A DNA stretch of 64,000 nucleotides from Alteromonas marina (GCF_000808575.1 NZ_JWLW01000001.1:62001-126000), one strand, 5' to 3'; shown: positions 44,791 through 53,773, counted from the first letter of the stretch. Notes: generated by a model not told the origin, from the sequence alone. Numbers and translations: made by a program.

Positions 44791-47352
44791 TTAGAAGCTA
44801 TACGAAACTTTTCCATAAACAAAACGTCCAGTGAAACCGTAAGGCGAGAAGCCTGAATACGGGAACAGGCGCGAGAACGTGGTTACATCATCCACAAGTT
44901 CACGGGTTGTTTCTGGGTACACATCAAACAAATTGTTAGCACCAACAGAAACGGTAAGTCCTTCTGTTAACGCAATGCGAACGTCTAGGTCTGTGATCCA
45001 CTCTGATGGAATGATTTCATTGCGTGCTTCAACTGACGATGGGTCTTCCACTTCACCATAACGAGTAGTGCGTAAGGTTGTTGTGTAGCGGTCATAATTC
45101 CACGTTACGCCAAGATTCAACTTGCTATCAGGTGAACTGGTTTCAAAGCGACGAAGCTCAACATCACTGAACAGATTGTCTTGGTCGAAACCAGCGTTTT
45201 GCAGCACGTCAGGCGCATCTAAAATGTCGGTTACTTCGTTGTCATTGAAGTTCATTCCGGCATTAAAGTTAAACGCACCATAGTCAGATGTATTCAAAGT
45301 GTAAGTAGATACAATGTCCACACCTTCTGTACGCGAATTGATTGCGTTTAAGAAGAAGCGTGCACGGTTTGCTCCAGTGCCTTCTAGCAAGGCTTCAATC
45401 GCATCACCCGAAAGGTTGTTAGACAACACAATTCGATCGTCGATGTCTATGCGGTAGAAGTCTACCGTTAAGTTAAAGTCGGCTGTGGGCGAGTAAGTAA
45501 AACCAGCACTGTAGTTATTCGATTCTTCTGCGTCTAGACCCGGGCTACCAAGTGCTTGCGCAACATCACTAGATGGTGCGAAAGTCCCCGTTTCAGTTGG
45601 CTCGCCATCAACAAATACGGTTGCGATAGAGGTGAAGAATTGCTGCTGAAGAGACGGCGCTCTAAAGCCGGTTGATACCGACGCACGAAGTGCAAATGCA
45701 TCACTCAGAGTTACACGGTGAGACATTTTCCAATTAAACGTGCTGCCGAAGTCAGAATAATCTTCATAGCGCCCTGCCACTGCAACATTCCAATTCTCAA
45801 CCACGTCAGCCTCTACATCCACATAGAAGCTATAGTTATGACGGCTGTTTTCACCTGCAGATTCTGGTGTAAAGCCAGGGAATACTTGGGAACCAGCGGC
45901 TCCAAACGGGCCGTCTACCGGGTCAGTCACCACGCCGCCAGGTCCAAAGGTACCTTGAATATAGGAGTTTTCTTCACCTGCAGTAATTTCGTAGCTTTCG
46001 TGACGGTATTCTGCACCCATTGCGAAGTTCATTTCACTGTAGAACAAACCCGTATCAACCAATCGTGACGCGTCTGCATTCACTATAGTGGTGTTGTATT
46101 CTAGCGTACCTGCATCAAACTCAGTTTGACTCGTTGGACCTAAAGACGTGTTTAGGGTGTTGATAACACCATATTCAAGTTCATTACCGCCATGTGTTAC
46201 GGACAAGTCGTAATTCCACACATCGCCATAACCCTTAATACCAGCAAGCAGCGACATATCGGTTATGTCAGTTTGAATAGAAGGTAGGAATCCGTCTGGA
46301 TAAATTTCAACTACGTTTCGTGAATCTTGAGCACGACGGTAAAAGCCTCCGCCTACCGAATCACGGGTGCTGTAGCCTGCGGTAGTATAAAACTCAACGC
46401 TATCAGTAAGGGCTTTGCCCGCGTTTATGAACAATGCGTAATCTTCCACCTCACCATTTCCGTAAACGTGATTGTAGCGGTTGACCGTAAGCTCACGAGG
46501 GTCTAGGTTGCCGTCCGCGTCTCGCGCATAGTTTTCTCGCTGGTCGTAGTCCGAACGGTTCGCCTGTCCACGGTCGCGGTATTCACCTGATACGTTAACA
46601 AAGCCGTCATCTCCCCATTCGAAGCCTACGTTTCCGCGAAGGGTAACGGTTTGTCCATCGGTTACGTCTCTGTCGTTTCCTTCAACGAATGCTAAATTAC
46701 CGTCAGCGCCAACACTCACACCTTCAAGGTTAGGCACACCGTCCATTGTTGTAACGTTAGCACCATACGTTGCCGACACTTCACCGCCTTCGGCAGCATC
46801 TTTCAAAACAATATTAATAACACCGGCAATGGCGTCTGAGCCGTACTGAGCCGCAGCACCGTCACGCAACACCTCAATACGCTTAATCGCATTAGCCGGG
46901 ATAGCGTTTAAATCTACCGCTGATGAGCCACGCCCCACTGAACCATTTAAATTAAGAAGCGCAGAGGTATGACGACGCTTACCATTAACTAATACCAGCG
47001 TATGGTCTGGTGCTAAACCACGCAGCTGCGCTGGTCGTACGTGGTCGGTGCCATCGGTAATAGATGGCTGAGGGAAGTTAAAGCTGGGCAGTAACTGGTT
47101 TAAGATCATGTTGGTTTCAGTGAGCCCCGTTGCTTCTATAGATGAAGCATCGATAATATCGATAGGTACAGGGGAGTCATTGATGGTGCGACCAACGCGA
47201 CGTGAACCTACAATTTGGATTTGCTCAACATCTTGCTCATCAATCGTCGTTTGCTCTTGTGCCAGTGTTGATGTAGAAAAGTGCATTCCTGCTAACGCAG
47301 AAGCAATAAGGGAAAGCTTAAAAGCAGAAGCGTTTAATTTTGCCTGTTGCAT
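44791..47352 (-). CDS. TonB-dependent outer-membrane receptor
   Basis: This 853-residue receptor has a signal peptide (cleavage after STLAQ near residue 32), a TonB-box-like region with EQIQIVGSRR, a plug domain with PAQLRGLAPDHTLVLVNGKRR and IKRIEVLRDGAAAQYGSDAIAG, and a 22-strand barrel ending VYGKVSYSF with the terminal Phe. AGGA lies eight bases before the ATG. The substrate is not evident; no siderophore, vitamin or glycan enzyme is adjacent. In this group many such receptors take up carbohydrates or peptides. A 12-base palindrome lies 127 bases upstream of the start. Confidence 0.93.
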   Translation of the reverse strand: MQQAKLNASAFKLSLIASALAGMHFSTSTLAQEQTTIDEQDVEQIQIVGSRRVGRTINDSPVPIDIIDASSIEATGLTETNMILNQLLPSFNFPQPSITDGTDHVRPAQLRGLAPDHTLVLVNGKRRHTSALLNLNGSVGRGSSAVDLNAIPANAIKRIEVLRDGAAAQYGSDAIAGVINIVLKDAAEGGEVSATYGANVTTMDGVPNLEGVSVGADGNLAFVEGNDRDVTDGQTVTLRGNVGFEWGDDGFVNVSGEYRDRGQANRSDYDQRENYARDADGNLDPRELTVNRYNHVYGNGEVEDYALFINAGKALTDSVEFYTTAGYSTRDSVGGGFYRRAQDSRNVVEIYPDGFLPSIQTDITDMSLLAGIKGYGDVWNYDLSVTHGGNELEYGVINTLNTSLGPTSQTEFDAGTLEYNTTIVNADASRLVDTGLFYSEMNFAMGAEYRHESYEITAGEENSYIQGTFGPGGVVTDPVDGPFGAAGSQVFPGFTPESAGENSRHNYSFYVDVEADVVENWNVAVAGRYEDYSDFGSTFNWKMSHRVTLSDAFALRASVSTGFRAPSLQQQFFTSIATVFVDGEPTETGTFAPSSDVAQALGSPGLDAEESNNYSAGFTYSPTADFNLTVDFYRIDIDDRIVLSNNLSGDAIEALLEGTGANRARFFLNAINSRTEGVDIVSTYTLNTSDYGAFNFNAGMNFNDNEVTDILDAPDVLQNAGFDQDNLFSDVELRRFETSSPDSKLNLGVTWNYDRYTTTLRTTRYGEVEDPSSVEARNEIIPSEWITDLDVRIALTEGLTVSVGANNLFDVYPETTRELVDDVTTFSRLFPYSGFSPYGFTGRFVYGKVSYSF

Positions 47353-47478
47353 GGTGTTGTTCCTGAATTCTTTTAAATTTTACTTTTCGAAGTGTGTAGT
47401 TTTGTATTTCGTGAATCAAAAACGCTTTGAAATACAATATTTTCTATCTATTGTTGGGGTACTGCTAAACGCCAGATT

Positions 47479-47490
47479 GTCTGATCAGAC
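47479..47490. promoter_or_regulatory. 12-bp palindrome upstream of the TonB receptor
   Basis: GTCTGATCAGAC is a perfect palindrome in the 420-base gap before the receptor gene, which otherwise shows no gene. Its shape suits a GntR- or LacI-type operator, so it may regulate receptor expression. No matching regulator is adjacent. Confidence 0.4.
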
Positions 47491-47708
47491 TTATTATTAT
47501 TAGAGATGAAAAGCACGTGGTGCTTGAAGGCTGAGTAAATCACAAAAAGATTCGCTCGCACAATACTAAAGTTGTAATAAATCCTCAATATCGACGACAG
47601 GTAGAATTTTGAAGATGAAGCGACGGAATCATCTATTGGACTGGTGGAATAGGCGGTAGGAAGGTGCCACCTTCACAAAAGGTAGTTTTAACTAGAATAC
47701 ATCAAACA

Positions 47709-47735
47709 AAAAAGCGCTCCTTTCAGAGCGCCTTT
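47709..47735 (-). terminator. Terminator of the RHH/Lys-rich pair
   Basis: GCGCTC (47715-47720) and GAGCGC (47727-47732) form a stem which on the minus strand is followed by six T. It lies about 40 bases after the Lys-rich small gene. Confidence 0.65.
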
Positions 47736-47773
47736 CATACTAATTTTTGCACCAAGGAATGCCAAATAGGCAC

Positions 47774-47881
47774 TTATGCTTTTTTAAGCTTCTTCTTAAG
47801 CTTTTTCAGCTTACCTTCTTGCTTAGAAATTTTCGCCTTAGTTGCTTTAATCGCTTTTTTTAACTCTTTTTTCTTAGCCAT
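47774..47881 (-). CDS. Lys-rich 35-residue protein
   Basis: This short open frame encodes 35 residues beginning MAKKKELKKAIKATKAKISK and ending in a run of Lys with spaced Leu (KLKKLKKKLKKA). About half the residues are Lys, and the Leu/Ile spacing suggests an amphipathic helix. It is well supported as a gene: AAGGA lies 8 bases before the ATG, it is in line with the RHH gene 62 bases upstream, and a terminator follows. Nucleic-acid or ribosome binding is possible from charge alone. I know of no named family. Confidence 0.65.
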   Translation of the reverse strand: MAKKKELKKAIKATKAKISKQEGKLKKLKKKLKKA

Positions 47882-47943
47882 GATGTAAATCCTTATCTTT
47901 ATTTGTAGTGTTCGCCTCACTCACATAACGTTTAGCAAAGCCG

Positions 47944-48111
47944 CTATTGATCGCCGTGTTTGGCAATGAATTCTCGAATAAAGTGCCTAACTTCACGAGC
48001 AGCAGAAGTGTCTAGGTCTTCGCATAACGCGATAAACTGGGCACGTTCTTCGTCGTTGATTCGAATAATCATCTGACTATTCTTTTTCTTCTTTTTGTTT
48101 TTTTCAGACAC
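47944..48111 (-). CDS. Small ribbon-helix-helix-like DNA-binding protein
   Basis: This protein of about 55 residues starts with a Lys-rich tail (SEKNKKKKKN), then an Arc/MetJ-like core: a short strand SQMIIRIN, helix DEERAQFIALCEDLD, turn TSAA, and helix REVRHFIREFIAKHG. I chose the GTG at 48111, where AAGGA lies six bases upstream. A TTG at 48126 has no such site. It resembles RHH transcriptional regulators and antitoxins. No toxin gene follows; the next gene encodes a Lys-rich small protein. A TGTATAT repeat 80 bases before the start is a candidate operator. Confidence 0.7.
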   Translation of the reverse strand: MSEKNKKKKKNSQMIIRINDEERAQFIALCEDLDTSAAREVRHFIREFIAKHGDQ

Positions 48112-48191
48112 CTTAAATCCTTGCAAATACCAATACGTGCAGTATGTCGTTCAATGACAATCTGCAAGTACTACCACATTATTCGAATTTT

Positions 48192-48218
48192 AAATGTATA
48201 TCCCATGTATATACATTT
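48192..48218. promoter_or_regulatory. Candidate operator of the RHH gene
   Basis: AAATGTATAT (48192-48201) and ATATACATTT (48209-48218) form a perfect inverted repeat with 7-base spacer. TGTATAT also recurs directly at 48195 and 48206, 11 bases (one helix turn) apart. RHH dimers bind such short repeated half-sites side by side. Confidence 0.55.
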
Positions 48219-48358
48219 CAAGGTATTCTGAACTTTTCATCCTCATTTTTCATAAAAGCGTAATGCTAGCGTCACATTAGTGACTTCAGGCTAAGCCAAA
48301 GTAATTCCAATAAAAATGGAAGCAACGAACTTACGTAAAATCAAAAGTGAAGTAGACC

Positions 48359-48541
48359 ATGACACAAGCACAATCTATAACTCACCTATCGTGTTTCATC
48401 GAAGCAGTGGCTATCGCTAAACAAAATAAATGCAGTAATTGCGACGATTTGAAAACACTGTTGCAGCAAAAGGGATACGAAGAGTTAGTTGCAATGGAAA
48501 CCGTAGAAGAATTAAGCCCGCAGCTGCCCTTAGCGTCTTAA
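48359..48541 (+). CDS. Small hypothetical protein
   Basis: This is a 60-residue open frame starting MTQAQSITHLSCFIEAVAIA, with NKCSNCDDLKTLLQQKGYEEL in the middle and a CxxC pair at residues 25-28. The ribosome-binding site is weak (GAAG). It resembles nothing I can name. It is divergent from the RHH gene and could share its control region. It may be a small zinc or redox protein, but this rests only on the CxxC. Confidence 0.45.
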   Translation: MTQAQSITHLSCFIEAVAIAKQNKCSNCDDLKTLLQQKGYEELVAMETVEELSPQLPLAS

Positions 48542-48653
48542 TAGTCGTATTTTGAATAGGAAAATGCTGTTTGCGCTTTTTATCTACACACTGTGTAGCT
48601 TACTGCTATTCAGTTTTTGCGAGATTGCTCGCAAGCGTTTAAGCCAGCAACAA

Positions 48654-48678
48654 AAAACGGAAGCCTTGCTTCCGTTTT
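48654..48678 (-). terminator. Terminator of the carboxymuconolactone decarboxylase gene
   Basis: AAAACGGAAGC (48654-48664) pairs exactly with GCTTCCGTTTT (48668-48678) around CTT. On the minus strand the stem ends in a T run. Confidence 0.85.
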
Positions 48679-48696
48679 AAAAGAGCTATCAAATGA

Positions 48697-49248
48697 TTAT
48701 TTAGGCGACCAATCAAATTTTTTGAAAGGTTCGTCTACAGGCGTATCGGCCAAATGATTGGTATAATTACTCATCACTTTTTGCGCCAATATAAGTATTA
48801 TTTCTAACAATTGCTGATGCTTGTATCCAGCACTGTAAAATGCGTCAAGCTGCGCATTATCAACATTACCTCGCCCGCGAGTTACAGCCAGCACAGTTTC
48901 TTTAAGCGTATTCAATTTGCTTTCAGACAGTGTTTCATCGTTTCGCAACGCTTCAATTAGTTCATCGCGCACTTTCATACTCTTAGCAATACCCGTATGC
49001 GCTGGAACACAGTAATGACACGCGTGCTCTACATTCACTGCCTGCCAAACCACCGTTAACTCTTCTGCATTGAACGATGTTTCTTGCGCTAGTTTATGCA
49101 GCACTTGATAGCCTTCAAGCAAAGTCGGCGCTTCTGCCATTACTGCATGTAGATTTGGAATCATTCCAAATGCTGCTTGCGAATTATCAAGTAAAGGCTT
49201 CGCTGCTTCTGGCGCACTCTCTTTCGTGTGTAAAGTAAAATCGCTCAT
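48697..49248 (-). CDS. Carboxymuconolactone decarboxylase / AhpD-like protein
   Basis: This 183-residue protein has the AhpD-like core: EELTVVWQAVNVEHACHYCVPAHTGIAKS, with the CHYC pair and nearby His that form the disulfide and proton relay in peroxidase members. It probably acts in peroxide or oxidative defence, or as an enzyme of unknown substrate. AGGAG lies six bases before the ATG. The TetR gene is divergent, with two operators between, so this gene is the likely target. Confidence 0.88.
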   Translation of the reverse strand: MSDFTLHTKESAPEAAKPLLDNSQAAFGMIPNLHAVMAEAPTLLEGYQVLHKLAQETSFNAEELTVVWQAVNVEHACHYCVPAHTGIAKSMKVRDELIEALRNDETLSESKLNTLKETVLAVTRGRGNVDNAQLDAFYSAGYKHQQLLEIILILAQKVMSNYTNHLADTPVDEPFKKFDWSPK

Positions 49249-49333
49249 GTCACTCTCCTATTGATGTGATCAAAAACTGCAAGCAACGCATTGCGCTACT
49301 TACAGCTCGTATGCCAATAATAATAGGTTTACT

Positions 49334-49347
49334 TGAACGATCGTTCA
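49334..49347. promoter_or_regulatory. Probable TetR operator 1
   Basis: TGAACGATCGTTCA is a perfect 14-base palindrome in the gap between the divergent decarboxylase and TetR genes. It shares its half-site with operator 2, and the centres are 23 bases apart. Confidence 0.7.
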
Positions 49348-49355
49348 CATGATAA

Positions 49356-49371
49356 TTGAACATATGTTCAA
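49356..49371. promoter_or_regulatory. Probable TetR operator 2
   Basis: TTGAACATATGTTCAA is a perfect 16-base palindrome with the same TGAAC/GTTCA halves as operator 1. It lies 27 bases before the TetR start codon, so binding should repress both genes. Confidence 0.7.
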
Positions 49372-49397
49372 AACATTCACGTATAAGGTATGCAGCG

Positions 49398-49988
49398 ATG
49401 AGATATGACCACGATGAGATTATAGAAAAAGCCACTACGCTTTTTTGGCAACGAGGCTTTCAGGCGGCTGGCATGCGTGATATTCAGCAGGCATTGGATA
49501 TGCGCCCGGGTAGTATTTATGCGCGCTTTCAAAGCAAAGAAGGCTTATTCAAACTTGTTGTTGAGCATTATGCTGACAACAGTGCAAAGCGTTTAAAGCA
49601 AGTCACAGAAGCTCGATCACCTTTAGATGCTCTTTACCATTTTTTTGAAACAGCATTAACTGGCCCCGACGAGCAACGCTACATGCGCCAGTGCTTGCTG
49701 GTTAAGTCTATTGCAGAATTAGATCTCATTGGTGATATTGCCAAAAAAGCTGTACTTGAGAGCATGCAAACCCTCAAGGCTGGTTTTAGAAATATTATTG
49801 AAACCTGTATCGAAAAAGGTGAGCTGCCTGAACATACGCCAACGTCAACAGCCGCAGAGTGGCTTCAAAATCAGTTCGTTGGCTTACGAGCGTTTGCCTT
49901 ACTGCAAGACGATAATCAAACAACTATTAAGATGATAGACAAAGTCATTATCGATTTGAAAGGACAATGGCCACAACAAACACATTAA
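49398..49988 (+). CDS. TetR-family regulator
   Basis: This 196-residue regulator has the TetR helix-turn-helix in residues 5-50: EIIEKATTLFWQRGFQAAGM, DIQQALDMRPGSIYARFQSKEGL. The C-terminal part resembles the AcrR/NemR-like ligand domain with a Cys in MRQCLLVKSI. I chose the ATG at 49398 because AAGG precedes it and the upstream frame (49356) crosses operator 2. It probably represses itself and the divergent decarboxylase gene. The ligand is unknown; reactive electrophiles are one possibility. Confidence 0.9.
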   Translation: MRYDHDEIIEKATTLFWQRGFQAAGMRDIQQALDMRPGSIYARFQSKEGLFKLVVEHYADNSAKRLKQVTEARSPLDALYHFFETALTGPDEQRYMRQCLLVKSIAELDLIGDIAKKAVLESMQTLKAGFRNIIETCIEKGELPEHTPTSTAAEWLQNQFVGLRAFALLQDDNQTTIKMIDKVIIDLKGQWPQQTH

Positions 49989-50065
49989 TGTAGATGAAGG
50001 CTTACAAAAACTGACGCAGTGCATTTCATGAAAATTGCCGTGAAACCAGTTGGATGAGCCCTGAT

Positions 50066-50548
50066 TTACTTAAACAAGCGGTCCGGAATGAACCGTTTAA
50101 TCCAAGTGGAAAAACCATTTTTGTCCGTTTTCACATTAACGTAGGCTCGCTTTACCTCAACCCACTGTTCCTGGTCAACAGTCACTCTACCATCAGCAAA
50201 CGGTACATATAGCTGATCGCCTTCAAAGTGGGTTCTAAATTCTAAGTAAAAGTCGCCGTGTAACTCCTCAAGTAAGGCATCGGACTCCCCTAACCCGTTG
50301 GGGAGGAAGTAATGAAACCGAATGAGAACAAGACTTCCTTCAGCACTTAACTGGTAACTGCCTGCATAGCCATCCCAGCAGGCAGACATCACCTCAACCT
50401 TTTCAGGGTCAGGTTTACTCTTCAACTGATAAAAGTGTTTTTCGCCTTCGTCTGCTGGATGCCCTTGCCAAATATAATAAAGGCTATAGCCTTTTAGATT
50501 AACCCACGAACATTGATTGGAGAACCCTTGCGAAAATTGTACGGTCAT
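50066..50548 (-). CDS. Hypothetical protein
   Basis: This is a 160-residue soluble protein that I do not recognise. It shows alternating beta-type stretches (WVNLKGYSLYYIWQGHP, SLVLIRFHYFLPNGLG, GDFYLEFRTHFEGDQLYVPF), Trp and Tyr rich, with no signal peptide and no membrane segment. AAAGG lies nine bases before the ATG. It lies 81 bases after the small membrane gene on the same strand and could be cotranscribed with ubiF. Confidence 0.72.
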   Translation of the reverse strand: MTVQFSQGFSNQCSWVNLKGYSLYYIWQGHPADEGEKHFYQLKSKPDPEKVEVMSACWDGYAGSYQLSAEGSLVLIRFHYFLPNGLGESDALLEELHGDFYLEFRTHFEGDQLYVPFADGRVTVDQEQWVEVKRAYVNVKTDKNGFSTWIKRFIPDRLFK

Positions 50549-50629
50549 TCCTTTGAACCTTTGAAAAAGTGAATTGATTTGAGTTCGGCAAGTGGCTAGA
50601 TTTTGTGACTTTTTAAACCTAAGCAGCAG

Positions 50630-50806
50630 CTAAGAGAACAGTAACCGCAACAACTGGGCGATAAGCAAAATCCCCATTAAGGGCCAAATCCACTTAGCCC
50701 ATTTCGCAGCATCCTCATTACTGATTCGCATTTTAGAGCGTTCTATAAGCGGTATAATCAATGCTAGCGCACCAAATAACACCGCCAGTAAAATTAACAC
50801 TTCCAT
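50630..50806 (-). CDS. Small membrane protein coupled to ubiF
   Basis: This is a 58-residue protein with two membrane helices (MEVLILLAVLFGALALIIPLI and WPLMGILLIAQLLRLLF, given here in part) separated by a polar loop SKMRISNEDAAKWAKW. Its ATG shares one base with the ubiF stop codon (TAATG), so translation should be coupled, and AGGG lies upstream. It is too short for common cut-offs. Its place suggests a partner of ubiquinone hydroxylation at the membrane, but that is only inference. Confidence 0.65.
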   Translation of the reverse strand: MEVLILLAVLFGALALIIPLIERSKMRISNEDAAKWAKWIWPLMGILLIAQLLRLLFS

Positions 50807-52005
50807 TATCGTAACCCTATCGCATATTTGAGCACTTCTTGTTTAGCAGGCTCTATGCGCTGCGCCACAGAAAGAAGCTGGTTTCTTATCCATTTTATGG
50901 GGGCAACGTCATTGCTAAACAAGGTATAAAACCCATCCATTGCCGTCATCATCACCAAATTATCTCGCTTTCGTGGCTTTTCATAATTGCTGATAAGCCT
51001 TTGAGAAAATACTTTATCGGTTAGCGACAATGCGTTGTCGCTACCGAATGGCTTGAATTCAGTACACACAGAAAGAAAGGTTTCTACATCTTTAAAACCT
51101 AAATTAACCCCCTGTCCGGCAAGCGGATTAATAGTGTGTGCTGCATCACCAACTAACGCACAACAGCCTTTCACATAGTGATTGGCATGAGAACGGGTAA
51201 GCGGAAAAATCGCTTTATCAATAACCGAAAAGCGATTGCCATTTCTGGTCAATTCGTCTGGAAACGTTTTAAGAATTTCACTTTCAAGTTGGCTCGCTTT
51301 TAAACTTTTAATCCGTTTGAGTTCGTCAGGCGAGTCATACCAAACCAGCGAAGCGAAGTTATCAAACATAGGTAAAAAGGCTTTAGGGCCACTCGATGTA
51401 AACTGCTGCCAGGTTACAGGTTCAACGGCGTTCTCCATCTTTATAGTGATCCCCATCGCCTGCTGCGCATATTGCCAACCTGTGGTGCCAATGCCCGCCG
51501 CCTTTCTTACCTGAGAGTTTGCACCATCTGCGCCAACAAGCCATTTGGCTTCAATGGTTCTGCCATTCGAAAGACTGACCTTAGCCGTATTCGTTAAGTG
51601 AATATCTTGCACCGTTTGTCCGGTAATGAGCTCAACATTGTCAAACTGCTTTAATGCGTGGTGGCACCCCAGTTGCAATAATCGGTTTTCCACAAAAAAG
51701 CCTAATTGGGGCATGTCGATACTTTGTGCGGTAAAGTCTGTTCGATGGGCTGGGTCGTCCCACACGCTAAGACCAGTGTATGGTTTTACGCGCATGGCGG
51801 CAATGTGGTCCCATGCGCCAAGGGCTTTTAGTAGAGTCACCGATGCTTCGCTGATAGCTGAAACCCTTAAGTCTGGCCCCTTCTCGGGGTTAAAAGGTTC
51901 CGGTAAATACGGCTCTATTACCGCTACTCTAAACTGCTGTTGAGCAAGCCCCAACGCAAGCGCCGCACCGACCATACCGCCGCCATTTATACAAAAATCG
52001 ACCAT
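50806..52005 (-). CDS. ubiF: FAD-dependent ubiquinone hydroxylase (UbiF type)
   Basis: This 399-residue flavoprotein belongs to the UbiH/UbiF/VisC family. It shows an FAD fold GGGMVGAALALGLAQ at the N-terminus, WLVGADGANSQVRKAAGI near residue 154, and CALVGDAAHTINPLAGQGVNLGFKD near residue 280. The family hydroxylates the ring of ubiquinone precursors. The UbiF assignment (the C6 step) rests on position: it is divergent from miaB exactly as in E. coli. UbiH or VisC/UbiI roles are possible alternatives. Confidence 0.87.
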   Translation of the reverse strand: MVDFCINGGGMVGAALALGLAQQQFRVAVIEPYLPEPFNPEKGPDLRVSAISEASVTLLKALGAWDHIAAMRVKPYTGLSVWDDPAHRTDFTAQSIDMPQLGFFVENRLLQLGCHHALKQFDNVELITGQTVQDIHLTNTAKVSLSNGRTIEAKWLVGADGANSQVRKAAGIGTTGWQYAQQAMGITIKMENAVEPVTWQQFTSSGPKAFLPMFDNFASLVWYDSPDELKRIKSLKASQLESEILKTFPDELTRNGNRFSVIDKAIFPLTRSHANHYVKGCCALVGDAAHTINPLAGQGVNLGFKDVETFLSVCTEFKPFGSDNALSLTDKVFSQRLISNYEKPRKRDNLVMMTAMDGFYTLFSNDVAPIKWIRNQLLSVAQRIEPAKQEVLKYAIGLR

Positions 52006-52310
52006 TAATTCTCCTTAAAACACGCAGTTGCATTATGTCTTAAAACACAAAGCGCTGTGAAGTAAAACGTAGAACTGGCTTGCCCTAGATCAATTCTTAA
52101 CGAATCGTCTCAAGATACTGGGAATATGCTTGCATAACAGGTAAAATATGCGGCTATTTTGAACATCTTCCTGTAACTGACATTATCAGTGTTTTTTACG
52201 TGGTGATTTAAGCGCCTTACGTAAAATAACATTCTGGCAGCCACCTTTTCTAAACAACGGTGAAACTGCTCTCACTTACAGGAACACTAACAGGTTATCG
52301 AATAGTTGTT

Positions 52311-53744
52311 ATGACTAAAAAGCTGTATATCAAAACCTGGGGCTGCCAAATGAACGAGTACGACTCGGAGAAAATGGCAGACTTACTAGACTCAACGCAT
52401 GGCTACAGTGCTGCAGAAAGTGCTGAAGAAGCCGATGTTATTTTGCTTAACACATGCTCAATTCGTGAAAAAGCACAGGAAAAGGTGTTCCACCAGCTGG
52501 GACGTTGGAAAACACTTAAGCAAGATAAACCTGAACTTATTATCGGTGTGGGCGGCTGTGTAGCCTCTCAAGAGGGCGATACTATTCGTCAGCGCGCGCC
52601 TTTCGTAGACTTAGTATTTGGTCCACAAACACTGCACCGCTTGCCTGAAATGATCAATCAGCTTCAGGGCGGCGCAAAGTCAGTCATTGACGTTAGCTTC
52701 CCGGAAATTGAAAAATTTGACCGTTTGCCTGAACCACGTGCTGAAGGTCCAACGGCGTTCGTTTCAATCATGGAAGGCTGTTCAAAATACTGCACATTCT
52801 GTGTTGTGCCTTACACCCGCGGTGAAGAAGTAAGCCGTCCTGTTGACGACGTATTGCTTGAAATCGCTCAGCTTGCAGGTCAAGGCGTGCGTGAAGTAAA
52901 TCTTCTAGGTCAAAACGTTAACGCGTATCGCGGTGAAAATTACGACGGTACAATTTGTCGTTTCTCTGAGCTGCTTGAATTGGTAGCGGCCATCGACGGT
53001 ATCGACAGAATTCGTTACACCACCTCACACCCGGTTGAATTTACTGATGACATTATAGAAGCATACGCGTCTATTCCGGAGTTAGTAGACCACCTACATT
53101 TGCCTGTTCAAAGCGGCTCTGACCGTATATTGAACTTGATGAAGCGTGGCCATACAGCAATCGAATACAAATCTAAAATGCGTAAGCTGAAGAAAATTCG
53201 CCCGAACATTAGTTTGTCGAGTGACTTCATTATTGGTTTCCCAGGTGAAACAGATGCCGACTTTGAAGCCACCATGGATTTGATTCAGGCAGTCGATTAC
53301 GACCTTAGCTTCAGCTTTATTTACAGTGCTCGCCCGGGTACGCCTGCTGCCGACGCAGTAGATGACGTAAGTGAAGAAACTAAGAAGCAACGTCTTCACC
53401 TACTACAGCAGCGTATTACGCAACAGGCCCTTCGTATTGCTCGTCACATGGTTGGTACAGAGCAGCGTATTTTGGTTGAAGGTCCGTCAAAGAAAAACCC
53501 AATGGAGCTCTCGGGACGTACTGAAAATAACCGTGTAGTGAACTTTGAAGGTACGCCTGACATGATTGGCGAATTCGTTGACGTGAACATCACTGACGTA
53601 TTCACTAACTCACTACGTGGTGAAGTTGTGCGCAGAGAGAGCGAAATGGGCTTGCGTGTTGCCGTTTCGCCCCAATCTATCATGGCAAAGCATCAGGCAG
53701 ACTTGCCCGATGAGCTTGGCGTGGGTCAATTTAACCCAGCCTAA
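52311..53744 (+). CDS. miaB: tRNA-2-methylthio-N6-dimethylallyladenosine synthase
   Basis: This 477-residue radical-SAM methylthiotransferase modifies A37 of tRNAs reading UNN codons. The N-terminal cluster uses Cys in [21 protein letters not shown] and GGCVASQEG. The radical-SAM cluster is CSKYCTFC near residue 157. A C-terminal TRAM domain follows. I chose the ATG at 52311 since [15 protein letters not shown] matches E. coli MiaB. An in-frame GTG at 52260 adds 17 unrelated residues. It heads miaB-ybeZ-ybeY-corC-lnt. Confidence 0.97.
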   Translation: MTKKLYIKTWGCQMNEYDSEKMADLLDSTHGYSAAESAEEADVILLNTCSIREKAQEKVFHQLGRWKTLKQDKPELIIGVGGCVASQEGDTIRQRAPFVDLVFGPQTLHRLPEMINQLQGGAKSVIDVSFPEIEKFDRLPEPRAEGPTAFVSIMEGCSKYCTFCVVPYTRGEEVSRPVDDVLLEIAQLAGQGVREVNLLGQNVNAYRGENYDGTICRFSELLELVAAIDGIDRIRYTTSHPVEFTDDIIEAYASIPELVDHLHLPVQSGSDRILNLMKRGHTAIEYKSKMRKLKKIRPNISLSSDFIIGFPGETDADFEATMDLIQAVDYDLSFSFIYSARPGTPAADAVDDVSEETKKQRLHLLQQRITQQALRIARHMVGTEQRILVEGPSKKNPMELSGRTENNRVVNFEGTPDMIGEFVDVNITDVFTNSLRGEVVRRESEMGLRVAVSPQSIMAKHQADLPDELGVGQFNPA

Positions 53745-53773
53745 ACACATTTTATAGCGAGGAAAAAAGTAGC

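Noticed and set aside
45718..46068. Plus-strand frame of 116 residues inside the TonB receptor
   Set aside because: Antisense to a well-supported receptor gene, with no family features.
47664..47888. Plus-strand open frame of 74 residues
   Set aside because: It runs antisense to the Lys-rich gene; its hydrophobic Phe/Leu-rich product is simply the reverse of poly-Lys codons, and it has no ribosome-binding site.
48617..48634. Hairpin TTGCGAG/CTCGCAA taken as a terminator
   Set aside because: No T run follows on either strand; left unassigned.
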